A DNA stretch of 11,632 nt, taken from positions 1 to 11,632 of the forward strand of contig JAGVBL010000323.1 in NCBI GenBank assembly GCA_020059785.1. The letters are read 5' to 3'. A program made the translations under genes and the position numbers. This DNA comes from Ignavibacteriales bacterium (GTDB taxonomy: Bacteria; Bacteroidota; Ignavibacteria; Ignavibacteriales; Melioribacteraceae). Below the pieces are notes generated by a model. That model made no database searches and had not been told where the DNA came from. It saw nothing but the letters and a program-made list of their open reading frames with translations. Within the stretch, counting starts at the first letter, position 1. Every line of letters begins with the position of its first letter. Positions 1-7,432 of the stretch are shown here, piece by piece.

Positions 1-1458
1 AAGAAAAAACCGGAATTGATTAGTATTCTTTCACAGGAGTTTTTTACTCCACAATACTCGCCGGAAGAATTACCTTTACTACTTTCTTCCCAGCCTAAAA
101 AAATTGTTCCTTCTATTTCTGCCGGTGACGATTATTATTCCGGAAGACTTTTTATCGGAGCCGGTCGTTATGTTTTACCGGTTGGTGATTTTTCAATTAG
201 TAAGTCATTCGATAATTTTCTTCTCTCCGCCGGAGTCTGGGGCACAAATACAAAGGAATATATTTCCAATGCTGGTTATAATGCCTCTGGTGCAAATATT
301 AACAGCACTATTTTTGTTGATACCGATTCCGATATTCTTGCCGGAACTATTATAAAAGTAGATGGAAGTTATTGGCGCGATAATTATAAATTTTATGGTT
401 CGGTTAATCCTCTCTTCGAAAGGAAAACTAATAGGGGTAACGGATCGCTTTCTATCAAAAATAATTATTATGGAGTTTTTAATTTCGGATTAAAATTTAA
501 TGCAGATTTCCTTACGCTTGTTGAAAGTAATTTACAGGAAAGAGATTTATCGCTTTCTGCTGATGCAAATTTCAAATTAGGTAATATGACAATAGGTGGT
601 ATCGGCAAATTTCAAAAACAAATTCTAAACAATAATTTGAGCGGAAAGGAGAGCTATAATTATTATTCACTTGATGGATTTGTTCAATTATCCCCGACAA
701 GCAAGATGAACTTGATTCTGGGAGCAGAGATTGCCGGCAATTCGAATAACAGTTTTTTCTCTCCATTCGGGTCTTTACAATTTGCTTTGGATAAAGGATT
801 ATCTGTTAATCTGAGCTTTAAACCTCATGCTGAAAATTTTACTGTTCAGAATTTTTTGAATGAAAATTTATTTATGCGGAATAGTTTAGTTGATAATGTG
901 ATGAGTGAAGTAAAATTTGATTTTGGAGGATCTCTTAATTACAATTATGAAAAGTTATTCGGATTATCAATCTGGGGAAATTATTCCAGTACCGATAACT
1001 ATCATTACTTTGAGGATTCAGTACAGAAAGGATTCTTCGATCTGAAAACAATTTCAGGAGTAAAATCGTTATCAGCCGGAATAAATCTTCTTGTACATCC
1101 AAATCTATTGGGTTACTTTAACGGTGAATTCAAATTCCAGGATGTAAAAGATGGTAATAGCAGGTATATACCTTACACACCCACTCTTTCTGCTAAACTG
1201 ACATATGGTATTGATCTTACAAAAAATATAGGAGTTAATTTTAAATACACTTTTGCGCATAATACTTATGCAGACATTCCCAATACAATAAGTCTTAGTT
1301 CCTATCATAACATTTCTACCGGGATATCATATAACCTGGTAGAAAATTTATCTTTAACCGCGGACTTTCAAAACATCTTGAATCGAAGTAATTTTGCATT
1401 AAGGGGATATAAGGAAAAGCCGTTTGATATATTAATTGGCGCCGAATACCGTTGGTAG
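1..1458 (+). CDS. Outer-membrane beta-barrel, TonB-dependent-receptor-like (5' partial)
   Basis: This is the C-terminal 485 codons of a larger gene. The frame is open from base 1, so the TTG at 16 is just an internal Leu codon. The protein has many alternating hydrophobic/polar strands rich in Tyr, Asn, Gly and Phe, with short turns, as expected for an outer-membrane barrel. It ends in an aromatic beta-signal (GAEYRW). The segment shortly before the end (DFQNILNRSNFALRGY) resembles the last strands of TonB-dependent receptors, where an N-L/I-x-N-R motif is followed by GY and a final aromatic strand. No plug domain or TonB box is visible, because they would lie upstream of the window. The exbB-exbD-tonB genes just downstream support a TonB-coupled role. 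An unrelated large barrel that needs no TonB remains possible. The substrate cannot be read from the sequence. Confidence 0.7.
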   Translation, partial: KKKPELISILSQEFFTPQYSPEELPLLLSSQPKKIVPSISAGDDYYSGRLFIGAGRYVLPVGDFSISKSFDNFLLSAGVWGTNTKEYISNAGYNASGANINSTIFVDTDSDILAGTIIKVDGSYWRDNYKFYGSVNPLFERKTNRGNGSLSIKNNYYGVFNFGLKFNADFLTLVESNLQERDLSLSADANFKLGNMTIGGIGKFQKQILNNNLSGKESYNYYSLDGFVQLSPTSKMNLILGAEIAGNSNNSFFSPFGSLQFALDKGLSVNLSFKPHAENFTVQNFLNENLFMRNSLVDNVMSEVKFDFGGSLNYNYEKLFGLSIWGNYSSTDNYHYFEDSVQKGFFDLKTISGVKSLSAGINLLVHPNLLGYFNGEFKFQDVKDGNSRYIPYTPTLSAKLTYGIDLTKNIGVNFKYTFAHNTYADIPNTISLSSYHNISTGISYNLVENLSLTADFQNILNRSNFALRGYKEKPFDILIGAEYRW

Positions 1459-1482
1459 ATTTTTTTAACAATAACTTTGTTT

Positions 1483-3420
1483 ATGACAATTACTGAACTT
1501 CAAAAAAGAATTGCTGAAGTCCTTGGTGTATCAAGTTCCGAAAAAGAGCTGGCATTTAATATTCTTATAACTAAAATTGCAGAGCATCTTGAATCGGATC
1601 TTACACTTAAAGTTCCGCGGATCGGTTTCTTCCAGTTGAAAGAAAATAATTCCGACGTAAAGGAAACTTTAATTTTTACTCCTTTTTCGGAAGAGTTCAA
1701 AAAAAATACAACCACTCTATATCTAACTATTGATATACCTAATAAATTATTTAGGAATGCAGAGAATGATTCGGATGTCTTTAGTATTGGAGTTGGAAAA
1801 CCTCTCCTTCCGCTTTCGAACCATTTAAGTCAGCAATCCGAATCTGAAACTTCTTATGTAATTCTTAAAAGATCTATTGAAGAGAGAGTTAATGAAATTA
1901 TTGCCGAATCCGATATTCTCCCGAATTTTAATATATGGGATGATTATTACGAGTCGCTTCAATCAGAAAATAAAATTGATGAAAGTAAATCCACACTATC
2001 CCGGCTTACTTCAGATCTCGAGTTTAAAGAAGATCTAATTGCAGAAGATATTACAAATAATTTATTAAATCTCGAAACCGAACCTCCAGCCACTTCTGTA
2101 TCAGATGAGACACCGGAGATTTCACCGACTGATTTGCTTAACGACTATTCTTCTCCTGATCTAAAAGAATCCGAACCTGACATTCCGGTTACTTTACCTG
2201 TTGAAGATGAAAAAGCACAATTTGATATTCCTGATGTTGAAACTGAAGAATCACCTTCAACATTATCAGATGATTTGAACAACTTAATTAAAGACTATGA
2301 AGAAGAAAAATTATCCGAACTTGATTTCAGTAAGTTGAAAGATATTTATAAAGAACCTGTTAAAGAGGAAATAGAAATTGATCAGGTTAATTACAATCTT
2401 GATAGTGAAACTGAAGTTGAACCCGATGATGAATCTGATGAAGATTATTTAGGGCTGAAAAAAGGTCCCGAAGAAAATATTGAATGGAACTGGGGAGATG
2501 AATTGAGAGAGGAATTGGGTTCTGCAATTGAAGAAGAAAACAGATCACTTTTCGAGTTTGATGAAGAACCTGAGGAAGCACCCGGTAGCACTGAAGATAT
2601 TTTCAAAACTGCAAAACCTGCTAAATCGCATTTGTTTGAGCAGCTTGAAGATTCAATAAAAAAAGAATTATCCTCTCCACAGCGTACTTCAGATTATATG
2701 GAATACCAGACTTCTCCTAAATATGAATTTGTTGAAGAACGTAATACAAATTACCAGCCGCCTTCGTATATTTCATCAGCAAGGACTACAGCCGGTACGG
2801 ATGAACAGTATTATAAAGAGTTAAACGAAGAAAATGACCGATATTTTAGCAAAAACTTTCTGCTGATATTTGCTGCGTTTATTGTTATAGTAAGCATTAT
2901 AGTATATATGCTTATGCCTAACAAAGGTGAAACAGGTAATATCAGTAACCAGTTAACAACACCGGTCGATTCAATCCAGGAAGATAAAATTCAAGCTTCA
3001 TTACCGATTGATACTAATAAAATAATTCCTGAAGACGAAAGCGATTTCCCGCGTGTTGCATCATTACCTGTTGCCGATAAAAATGCAAAACCGGTTAACC
3101 CTGTAAAAGAAAAAGTTATAAAGGAAACAGAAAGACCGAGAACAAATGAATCTAACCCATTGTATAAAAAACCAGTTACCGATACTAAAATTGGGAAGAC
3201 CGTTTACTATGACGGTTCAATGTATAATGTTCAGGTATCATCGTGGCGTAATAAAGAAAAAGCAGAGCAGGAGGTAGTACGGTTGCGTGGTCTTGGTTTG
3301 AATGCGTTTATATTCGAAGCATACCTTCCTCAAAAAGGAGGTACATGGTATCGTGTCCGTATAGGAAATTTTAAAACAAAAGAAGAAGCTGAATACTTCC
3401 AATCCCAAAACAATTTTTAA
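1483..3420 (+). CDS. HU-like DNA-binding domain / transmembrane / SPOR domain protein
   Basis: A 645-residue protein from ATG 1483. A TTG two codons upstream (1477) is in frame but less likely, and neither has a clear Shine-Dalgarno. Residues about 1-85 look like an HU/IHF-type fold: an N-terminal two-helix segment, then LKVPRIGFFQLKE, which matches the HU 'GFG-F' strand. Residues about 90-455 are strongly acidic, low-complexity and probably disordered. One transmembrane helix lies at about 457-477 (FLLIFAAFIVIVSIIVYML), followed by a Pro/Lys-rich linker and a C-terminal SPOR domain at about 575-645 with paired YNVQVSSW and YRVRIGNF strands. SPOR domains bind denuded septal peptidoglycan, so the expected topology is HU domain in the cytoplasm and SPOR in the periplasm. 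HU-SPOR fusions are known in Bacteroidota. Only 24 bp separate it from the barrel gene, so co-transcription is likely. Whether the HU-like part binds DNA is not shown. Confidence 0.85.
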   Translation: MTITELQKRIAEVLGVSSSEKELAFNILITKIAEHLESDLTLKVPRIGFFQLKENNSDVKETLIFTPFSEEFKKNTTTLYLTIDIPNKLFRNAENDSDVFSIGVGKPLLPLSNHLSQQSESETSYVILKRSIEERVNEIIAESDILPNFNIWDDYYESLQSENKIDESKSTLSRLTSDLEFKEDLIAEDITNNLLNLETEPPATSVSDETPEISPTDLLNDYSSPDLKESEPDIPVTLPVEDEKAQFDIPDVETEESPSTLSDDLNNLIKDYEEEKLSELDFSKLKDIYKEPVKEEIEIDQVNYNLDSETEVEPDDESDEDYLGLKKGPEENIEWNWGDELREELGSAIEEENRSLFEFDEEPEEAPGSTEDIFKTAKPAKSHLFEQLEDSIKKELSSPQRTSDYMEYQTSPKYEFVEERNTNYQPPSYISSARTTAGTDEQYYKELNEENDRYFSKNFLLIFAAFIVIVSIIVYMLMPNKGETGNISNQLTTPVDSIQEDKIQASLPIDTNKIIPEDESDFPRVASLPVADKNAKPVNPVKEKVIKETERPRTNESNPLYKKPVTDTKIGKTVYYDGSMYNVQVSSWRNKEKAEQEVVRLRGLGLNAFIFEAYLPQKGGTWYRVRIGNFKTKEEAEYFQSQNNF

Positions 3421-3429
3421 ATTAATCGA

Positions 3430-3435
3430 AAAGGA
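3430..3435 (+). promoter_or_regulatory. Ribosome binding site for exbB
   Basis: AAAGGA five bases before ATG 3441. It is one of the few clear Shine-Dalgarno sequences in the window and fixes this start. Confidence 0.6.
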
Positions 3436-3440
3436 CAATT

Positions 3441-4094
3441 ATGGATTTACTCTCAATTTTTGTTAAAGGCGGCATATTAATGTATTTTATTCTCGCCAGT
3501 TCAATTGTAGCAGTTGCTATAGCTATCGAAAAATTCATTGTTCTTAAAAAAGCAAAAGTAAATGTTCCGGCTTTTCTAATAAAACTTAGGGCACTAATTA
3601 AGAAGAAGGATCTTGAAGGTGCTATTAGTTATTGTATGCAAGAAAGAACTCCGGTTTCAAATATTGTTAAAAAAGGTTTGAAAAAAATACGGTTTGGGCA
3701 TCAACGGGTTGTTGAAGCAATTGAAAGTGCCGGAAGACAGGAGATTAGCAAACTTGAAAAAGGATTATCCATTCTTGCTTCAATAGCTGGTATTGCACCA
3801 TTACTTGGTTTCCTTGGAACTGTTACGGGTATGATAGGTGCTTTTATGAAAATACAGGAATTACAGGGCTCTGCAAATCCTGCCGACCTTGCCGGAGGAA
3901 TCTGGGAAGCACTTATTACTACTGCTTTTGGTTTGATGGTTGGTATTCCGGCATTAGCATTTTATAACTTTTTTGTAAGTAAAATAAATAAGCTTGTTGT
4001 TGATATGGAACGTATTTCCACGGATTTGATTGACATGCTTGATGATACTTCTAAAGCTGCGATTAATGATGACGAAGACGATTACAATTTATAG
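3441..4094 (+). CDS. exbB: MotA/TolQ/ExbB-family proton channel subunit
   Basis: A 217-residue inner-membrane protein of the usual ExbB/TolQ size. TM1 is at about 10-32. A cytoplasmic loop with helices follows, then the family signature at about 117-135 (GIAPLLGFLGTVTGMIGAF), which forms TM2, and TM3 at about 152-178 (GGIWEALITTAFGLMVGIP). These two segments line the proton path in ExbB/TolQ. It should form the pentameric stator that surrounds the ExbD dimer and uses the proton motive force to drive TonB. The C-terminus is acidic (DDEDDYNL). exbD follows after 7 bp and tonB next, so the Ton assignment is better supported than the Tol assignment; no tolA, tolB or pal is present here. The 20-bp gap to the HU-SPOR gene suggests one operon. 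Confidence 0.93.
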   Translation: MDLLSIFVKGGILMYFILASSIVAVAIAIEKFIVLKKAKVNVPAFLIKLRALIKKKDLEGAISYCMQERTPVSNIVKKGLKKIRFGHQRVVEAIESAGRQEISKLEKGLSILASIAGIAPLLGFLGTVTGMIGAFMKIQELQGSANPADLAGGIWEALITTAFGLMVGIPALAFYNFFVSKINKLVVDMERISTDLIDMLDDTSKAAINDDEDDYNL

Positions 4095-4101
4095 GTGAGA
4101 A

Positions 4102-4503
4102 ATGAAATTCGAAACTTCCAATAAACCGTTAAGCATATTTGCATTTTCATCTCTTACAGATATTGTGATGTTATTGCTTATATTTTTTCTTCTTACATCT
4201 CAGTTTGTAATTCAAACAGGTGTTAAGGTAAAACTACCAGGCGCCCAGTATAACGAGCAGGTTACTCAGGCAAGAATGATTGTTACTATAACTTCGCAGA
4301 ACAGGGTATTTCTTGGTTCTGAAGAAATATCGATCGATAAACTTGCCGGACGTCTTGAATCAATTAAAAGTACTTCTAATGAGAGCAATTTAATTATTCG
4401 TGCTGATAAATCGGTGCAGATTGATTTAATTATAAGAGTCATTGATTCGGCTAAAGGTATCGGTATTGATAAATTTACTATTGAAACAGAAAGAATAAGT
4501 TAA
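4102..4503 (+). CDS. exbD: ExbD/TolR-family biopolymer transport protein
   Basis: A 133-residue protein with a short cytoplasmic N-terminus, one transmembrane helix at about 18-37 and a periplasmic domain. The helix carries the conserved membrane Asp at residue 20 (LTDIVMLLLIFFLLTSQFV), the proton-relay residue of the family. The periplasmic part has the usual LPGA segment after the membrane and the strand LIIRADKSVQIDLIIRVID near the end, typical of ExbD/TolR. It works as a dimer inside the ExbB pentamer. The start ATG is preceded by AGGTGAG at 4093-4099, which overlaps the exbB stop and suggests coupled translation. Many Bacteroidota operons carry two ExbD paralogues; only one is present here. 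Confidence 0.93.
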   Translation: MKFETSNKPLSIFAFSSLTDIVMLLLIFFLLTSQFVIQTGVKVKLPGAQYNEQVTQARMIVTITSQNRVFLGSEEISIDKLAGRLESIKSTSNESNLIIRADKSVQIDLIIRVIDSAKGIGIDKFTIETERIS

Positions 4504-4505
4504 CA

Positions 4506-5195
4506 ATGTTCGAAGACAACACTCGAAATAAATCGTTTTTGTATTCAGTAATAATCCATGTTATTCTGATAATATTTTTTGCATTCATCAATTTTTCTGT
4601 TGGAATGGAGGATGAGGATTATGTTACAATTGGATTTGGAAGCGGTTTAAGTATGGGTAGTGCCGGACCTATTGGTCAGGACCTGAAGACCGAACGTAAT
4701 CAGCCAAAACAGGAAAAAGTTCAGCAGAAAAATGAGGAACAGAAAAAAATTGAGCTCCCTAAAACACAAAATCCCGATAAAGAAAATTTAATTACCGAAG
4801 CAGATAAGAAAAAAGAAAAAGTAAATGTGAATGCTGAGAAGGTTAAACCACTTAACCAGGATGATTCTCAAGCTAAGGGAACTGAACAGTTAGGAGAAGG
4901 TGAAGGCGGTTTCGGATTCGAAATTGATTTTGGCGGTAAGGGTATGAGAAAAATTTACAGTTACTTATTACCCGATTACCCCGAAGGAGTTTCGAAGGAA
5001 ATTGATGTTAAATTAAGATTCACTATAATGCCCGATGGTACTGTAGGTAAGATTTTTCCACTAATTAAAGCAGACGCCAGATTGGAACTTGCTGCAATTA
5101 ATTCGCTAAGACAGTGGCGGTTTGAACCTCTTCCTCCAAATGCTAAACAGATCGATCAAACAGTTATAATTACTTTTCCGTACCGGCTTCAGTAG
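4506..5195 (+). CDS. tonB: Energy transducer TonB
   Basis: A 229-residue protein with a single N-terminal membrane anchor at about 12-31 and a C-terminal TonB domain at about 150-229. The anchor contains the S-x-x-x-H motif (S14, H18) needed for coupling to ExbB/ExbD in TonB proteins. The middle is a Lys/Gln/Glu-rich spacer (about 60-125) in place of the Pro-rich one of E. coli, followed by a Gly-rich stretch (about 130-146). The C-terminal domain shows the expected order: the P-x-YP motif (LLPDYPEGV), a strand LRFTIMPDGTVGKI, the helix AAINSLRQWRFEPLP and a final beta-strand ending FPYRLQ. It starts two bases after the exbD stop. Its last 26 bp overlap the converging 99-residue membrane-protein gene on the other strand. 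Confidence 0.92.
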   Translation: MFEDNTRNKSFLYSVIIHVILIIFFAFINFSVGMEDEDYVTIGFGSGLSMGSAGPIGQDLKTERNQPKQEKVQQKNEEQKKIELPKTQNPDKENLITEADKKKEKVNVNAEKVKPLNQDDSQAKGTEQLGEGEGGFGFEIDFGGKGMRKIYSYLLPDYPEGVSKEIDVKLRFTIMPDGTVGKIFPLIKADARLELAAINSLRQWRFEPLPPNAKQIDQTVIITFPYRLQ

Positions 5196-5469
5196 TTTTT
5201 TCCTCGCGGTAATAAATTCTATAGAAGAAAAATTCTGCAATTGATAATAATGTTAATGAAATTGCATCGGCGTTAAATTGTATTCCCAATCCTTTACTAT
5301 CAAAAAATATCTTAACAACAGAAGTTGAGATTGACCACCCTACAGTAAATAGAATAGTTATTAGTGCAACATTTATTAGTGCAGTAGATATTGATTCATC
5401 CTGCCATTTTTTAGTGAATATATAAAGAACAAACATAAAGTGGGCAAAGAAAATAAATGCGGTCACCAT
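5170..5469 (-). CDS. Small three-pass membrane protein, unknown function
   Basis: I do not recognise this 99-residue protein. It has three likely transmembrane helices at about 4-18, 28-52 and 66-86, and a charged C-terminal tail rich in Glu, Lys and Thr. ATG 5469 lies two bases after the stop of the preceding gene in the minus-strand run, so it is probably the last gene of that operon. Its 3' end overlaps the end of tonB by 26 bp, tail to tail, with no obvious hairpin terminator between them. The clear hydrophobic pattern and tight spacing support a real gene. No family can be named. Confidence 0.6.
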   Translation of the reverse strand: MVTAFIFFAHFMFVLYIFTKKWQDESISTALINVALITILFTVGWSISTSVVKIFFDSKGLGIQFNADAISLTLLSIAEFFFYRIYYREEKTTEAGTEK

Positions 5470-5471
5470 TG

Positions 5472-5984
5472 TTAATACTCGTTTCTGTTATTCAATCTCT
5501 GATTTATTATTTGTGCTCCAATCAATCCGCCGAGTGTTCCCACAATAGAATTTACAATTGTATTATTTATTATGATAGAAAAAGTATAAAGAGGGGAGAA
5601 ACCGTATTGAATGATGTCGTTTCTTACGCTCTCAAATAAATTTAATACTTCTGCTCTCATTGCATCGGATAGGGGGAAAGCTGAAATCATTTTCTGCAAT
5701 TCAGGCATCATAGCAACAATATCGTTATTCTTAGTAACAAGGGTAATAAACAGGTCGAAAACGGTTCCGAAAAGAGCTGCGTATAATCCGGTAAACAATC
5801 CAACAAGTGCTCCTTTTTTCATCGAAATTTTTTCATCGGTCGGATTTGCCCGTCTATCGAGTATTAAAGCGGTGAATGACGCTAACGGTACAATTAAACA
5901 GCAAGCTAAACTTTTGGCAACAGGTACTATATGTAATACTCCTGCACCAAATCCGGATATAAATGAGGGTAAATACTTCTTCAC
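5472..5984 (-). CDS. Integral membrane protein, unknown family
   Basis: A 170-residue protein if it starts at GTG 5984. I prefer this to the upstream in-frame TTG at 6008, because a strong AAAAGG lies seven bases before the GTG and the start then falls just after the preceding stop instead of inside that gene. Hydrophobic Gly/Ala-rich segments lie at about 5-42, 58-83 and 130-162, giving perhaps four helices. A more polar amphipathic region at about 85-128 may be a loop. The first segment has a Cys pair (SLACCLIVP), and the C-terminal one has glycines in a helix-packing pattern (GTLGGLIGAQ). It resembles small DUF4199-type membrane proteins of Bacteroidota only in size and texture, so I leave it unnamed. 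Confidence 0.7.
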   Translation of the reverse strand: MKKYLPSFISGFGAGVLHIVPVAKSLACCLIVPLASFTALILDRRANPTDEKISMKKGALVGLFTGLYAALFGTVFDLFITLVTKNNDIVAMMPELQKMISAFPLSDAMRAEVLNLFESVRNDIIQYGFSPLYTFSIIINNTIVNSIVGTLGGLIGAQIINQRLNNRNEY

Positions 5985-5988
5985 AAAA

Positions 5989-6444
5989 TTACCTTTTGAA
6001 TATTTCAATAATCAGATTTTGTAAACCATTGTAAAGATATAAAAATAGAATTGAACCGAAAAGAAGTCCGGTTATAAAAGCAAGGGTTTTAGAGTAATCA
6101 TAAATTCCAGCAGCTACTGCAACCACATCAACAAACATTGGAACGGTTGCAAATAATACCAGTCGGAAATCTTTCTTCAATTTAATTTCATAAAAAATGT
6201 GGAGAAATGAATTAATAAGTAAACCGGTATAAATACCAAGGCATCTCGCACATACAAAACTATTTCCACAACTAAGATTTATCAGCTTTGCCGGATCCTG
6301 ATGACAGACTAATGAATAAGTATTCTTAACAATCGGATAACCGTAAATCAAAAAATTAAATAAATCTAACCAGCAAGAGTAAAATATTCCCGCTGTCCAT
6401 AACAGTAATAAGGAAAATATTATTAATCGCTGGTAAAGCTTCAA
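5989..6444 (-). CDS. DUF2085-family membrane protein
   Basis: A 151-residue membrane protein that matches DUF2085. It has the CHQ motif at 47-49 and, after a polar stretch, the C-A-R-C-x-G-I-Y-x-G motif at 65-74 in a segment leading into a helix. Membrane helices lie at about 6-24, 65-86, 96-114 and 118-140. The Cys/His set suggests a metal or redox site, but the family has no established function. The start is a TTG at 6444, seven bases after the stop of the NHL gene; no ATG or GTG starts nearby in frame and no good Shine-Dalgarno is seen, so the exact start is uncertain. It is the second gene of the minus-strand run. Confidence 0.8.
   Translation of the reverse strand: MKLYQRLIIFSLLLLWTAGIFYSCWLDLFNFLIYGYPIVKNTYSLVCHQDPAKLINLSCGNSFVCARCLGIYTGLLINSFLHIFYEIKLKKDFRLVLFATVPMFVDVVAVAAGIYDYSKTLAFITGLLFGSILFLYLYNGLQNLIIEIFKR
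5992..5997 (-). promoter_or_regulatory. Ribosome binding site selecting GTG 5984
   Basis: On the minus strand AAAAGG lies inside the last codons of the DUF2085 gene, seven bases before GTG 5984. It is the best Shine-Dalgarno in this run and decides the start of the downstream membrane protein against the TTG at 6008. Confidence 0.55.
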
Positions 6445-6451
6445 TGGGATA

Positions 6452-7291
6452 TCAGTTTTGGATTTGATAAACGTATAATTTTTTTTCAGTCAGGACAAAC
6501 AATTTTTTGTTAAAAAGAATCGCATCTTTAATTTTTTCTTCAAGAAAATTTGAATAAGAATTTCTTGGCGGATTCGAATTCCAGTCTAACACATCAATCT
6601 TTTTATCACCAATAAGTAAAAGTATATTTGATGAGAAATTTATGTTAACATATTCCTCATCAAGTTTTAACCTGTTAACTAAATTTCCGAACTGATCAAA
6701 CACAATAAGGTTTTTACCATCTATTACAATTAACTGATTGATTGAGTTGATAGTAAAACATTTGGGATTTCTAAGTACATATGAACTCGATTCATAGCCG
6801 CCAATTTCATTCAGGTATTCACCTCTAAAATTAAATCTTAGAATTCTTGTGTTATCAGAATCGAGTATATAAAGGTCGCCTTGTGAATTTACCAAAACAC
6901 TTATCGGATACCTGAAAACTGCTTTGTCGTTCGAAATTTTTCTTGATGATATTTCGGATAAGTAATTAAGGTCCTTGTCGAATATTTGTATCCGGTCATT
7001 ATTTCTATCGGCAACATAAACGTTTAGTGTATTGGCAAAAAGTTTTACCGGGTAATCAAATGCTGAAGCAGACCATCCGTAACCGCCTATTGTTCTTATA
7101 ACATTTCCGAGTGTATCCATTTTAACAATCTCATTAGAACCGGTATCACTAACAAAAATGAACCCGGCTTGATTAATTGAAACAGAAGAAGCCGACTGAA
7201 ATGATCCGATTTCCGCAATAAGTATAAGTTCCTGTCCTTTTACCGGAAGAAATGAAATTATAAGTAATATTAACATGTAGATTTTATGCAT
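6452..7291 (-). CDS. Secreted NHL-repeat beta-propeller protein
   Basis: A 279-residue protein with a cleavable signal peptide at about 1-19 (ending LPVKG before QE). Four NHL-like blades are readable: GFIFVSDTGSNEIVKMDTLG at about 43-62, NVYVADRNNDRIQIFDKDL at about 90-108, DLYILDSDNTRILRFNFRGE at about 139-158, and a degenerate one, QLIVIDGKNLIVFDQFGN, at about 186-203. The rest up to 279 keeps the strand rhythm and probably completes a five- or six-bladed propeller. Such propellers bind proteins or sugars outside the cytoplasm; no catalytic residues are visible. ATG 7291 has a weak TTAGG five bases upstream; an in-frame ATG at 7276 is an alternative. It is the first gene of the minus-strand run and divergent from the large lipoprotein gene. 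Confidence 0.8.
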   Translation of the reverse strand: MHKIYMLILLIISFLPVKGQELILIAEIGSFQSASSVSINQAGFIFVSDTGSNEIVKMDTLGNVIRTIGGYGWSASAFDYPVKLFANTLNVYVADRNNDRIQIFDKDLNYLSEISSRKISNDKAVFRYPISVLVNSQGDLYILDSDNTRILRFNFRGEYLNEIGGYESSSYVLRNPKCFTINSINQLIVIDGKNLIVFDQFGNLVNRLKLDEEYVNINFSSNILLLIGDKKIDVLDWNSNPPRNSYSNFLEEKIKDAILFNKKLFVLTEKKLYVYQIQN

Positions 7292-7432
7292 GATTACCTA
7301 AAGTTGAGTATTATGCTGAAAATCATAATTATTTATTTAGGCACACTTTCTGTAATATTTTACTTAATTAAAATAACTGAATTTATTAAATTTACCCAGG
7401 ACGAAAGTCGAAAAAACTTTATCGAGGATAAC
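7292..7432. promoter_or_regulatory. Divergent intergenic region (promoters expected)
   Basis: These 141 bp separate the outward-facing NHL and lipoprotein genes and must hold both promoters. The sequence is very AT-rich. I found no convincing TTTG/TAnnTTTG pair in either direction, so no promoter is placed. Confidence 0.4.
7424..7427 (+). promoter_or_regulatory. Ribosome binding site for the lipoprotein gene
   Basis: GAGG lies five bases before ATG 7433. Together with the lipoprotein signal peptide that starts there, it selects 7433 over the in-frame ATG at 7286. Confidence 0.5.

Noticed and set aside
104..355. Open frames on other strands or frames within the barrel, HU-SPOR and lipoprotein genes.
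   Set aside because: They overlap strongly supported genes and show no domain, signal or ribosome binding site of their own.
5985..6008. TTG 6008 as start of the 5472-5984 membrane protein.
   Set aside because: It lies inside the end of the preceding gene without a ribosome binding site, while GTG 5984 has AAAAGG at ideal spacing.
7286..7432. In-frame extension of the lipoprotein gene to ATG 7286, giving 49 more residues with a hydrophobic stretch.
   Set aside because: A good signal peptide with lipobox and a GAGG site begin at ATG 7433. The extension would overlap the start of the NHL gene and hide the lipoprotein signal inside the protein. The open frame is probably chance in AT-rich DNA.
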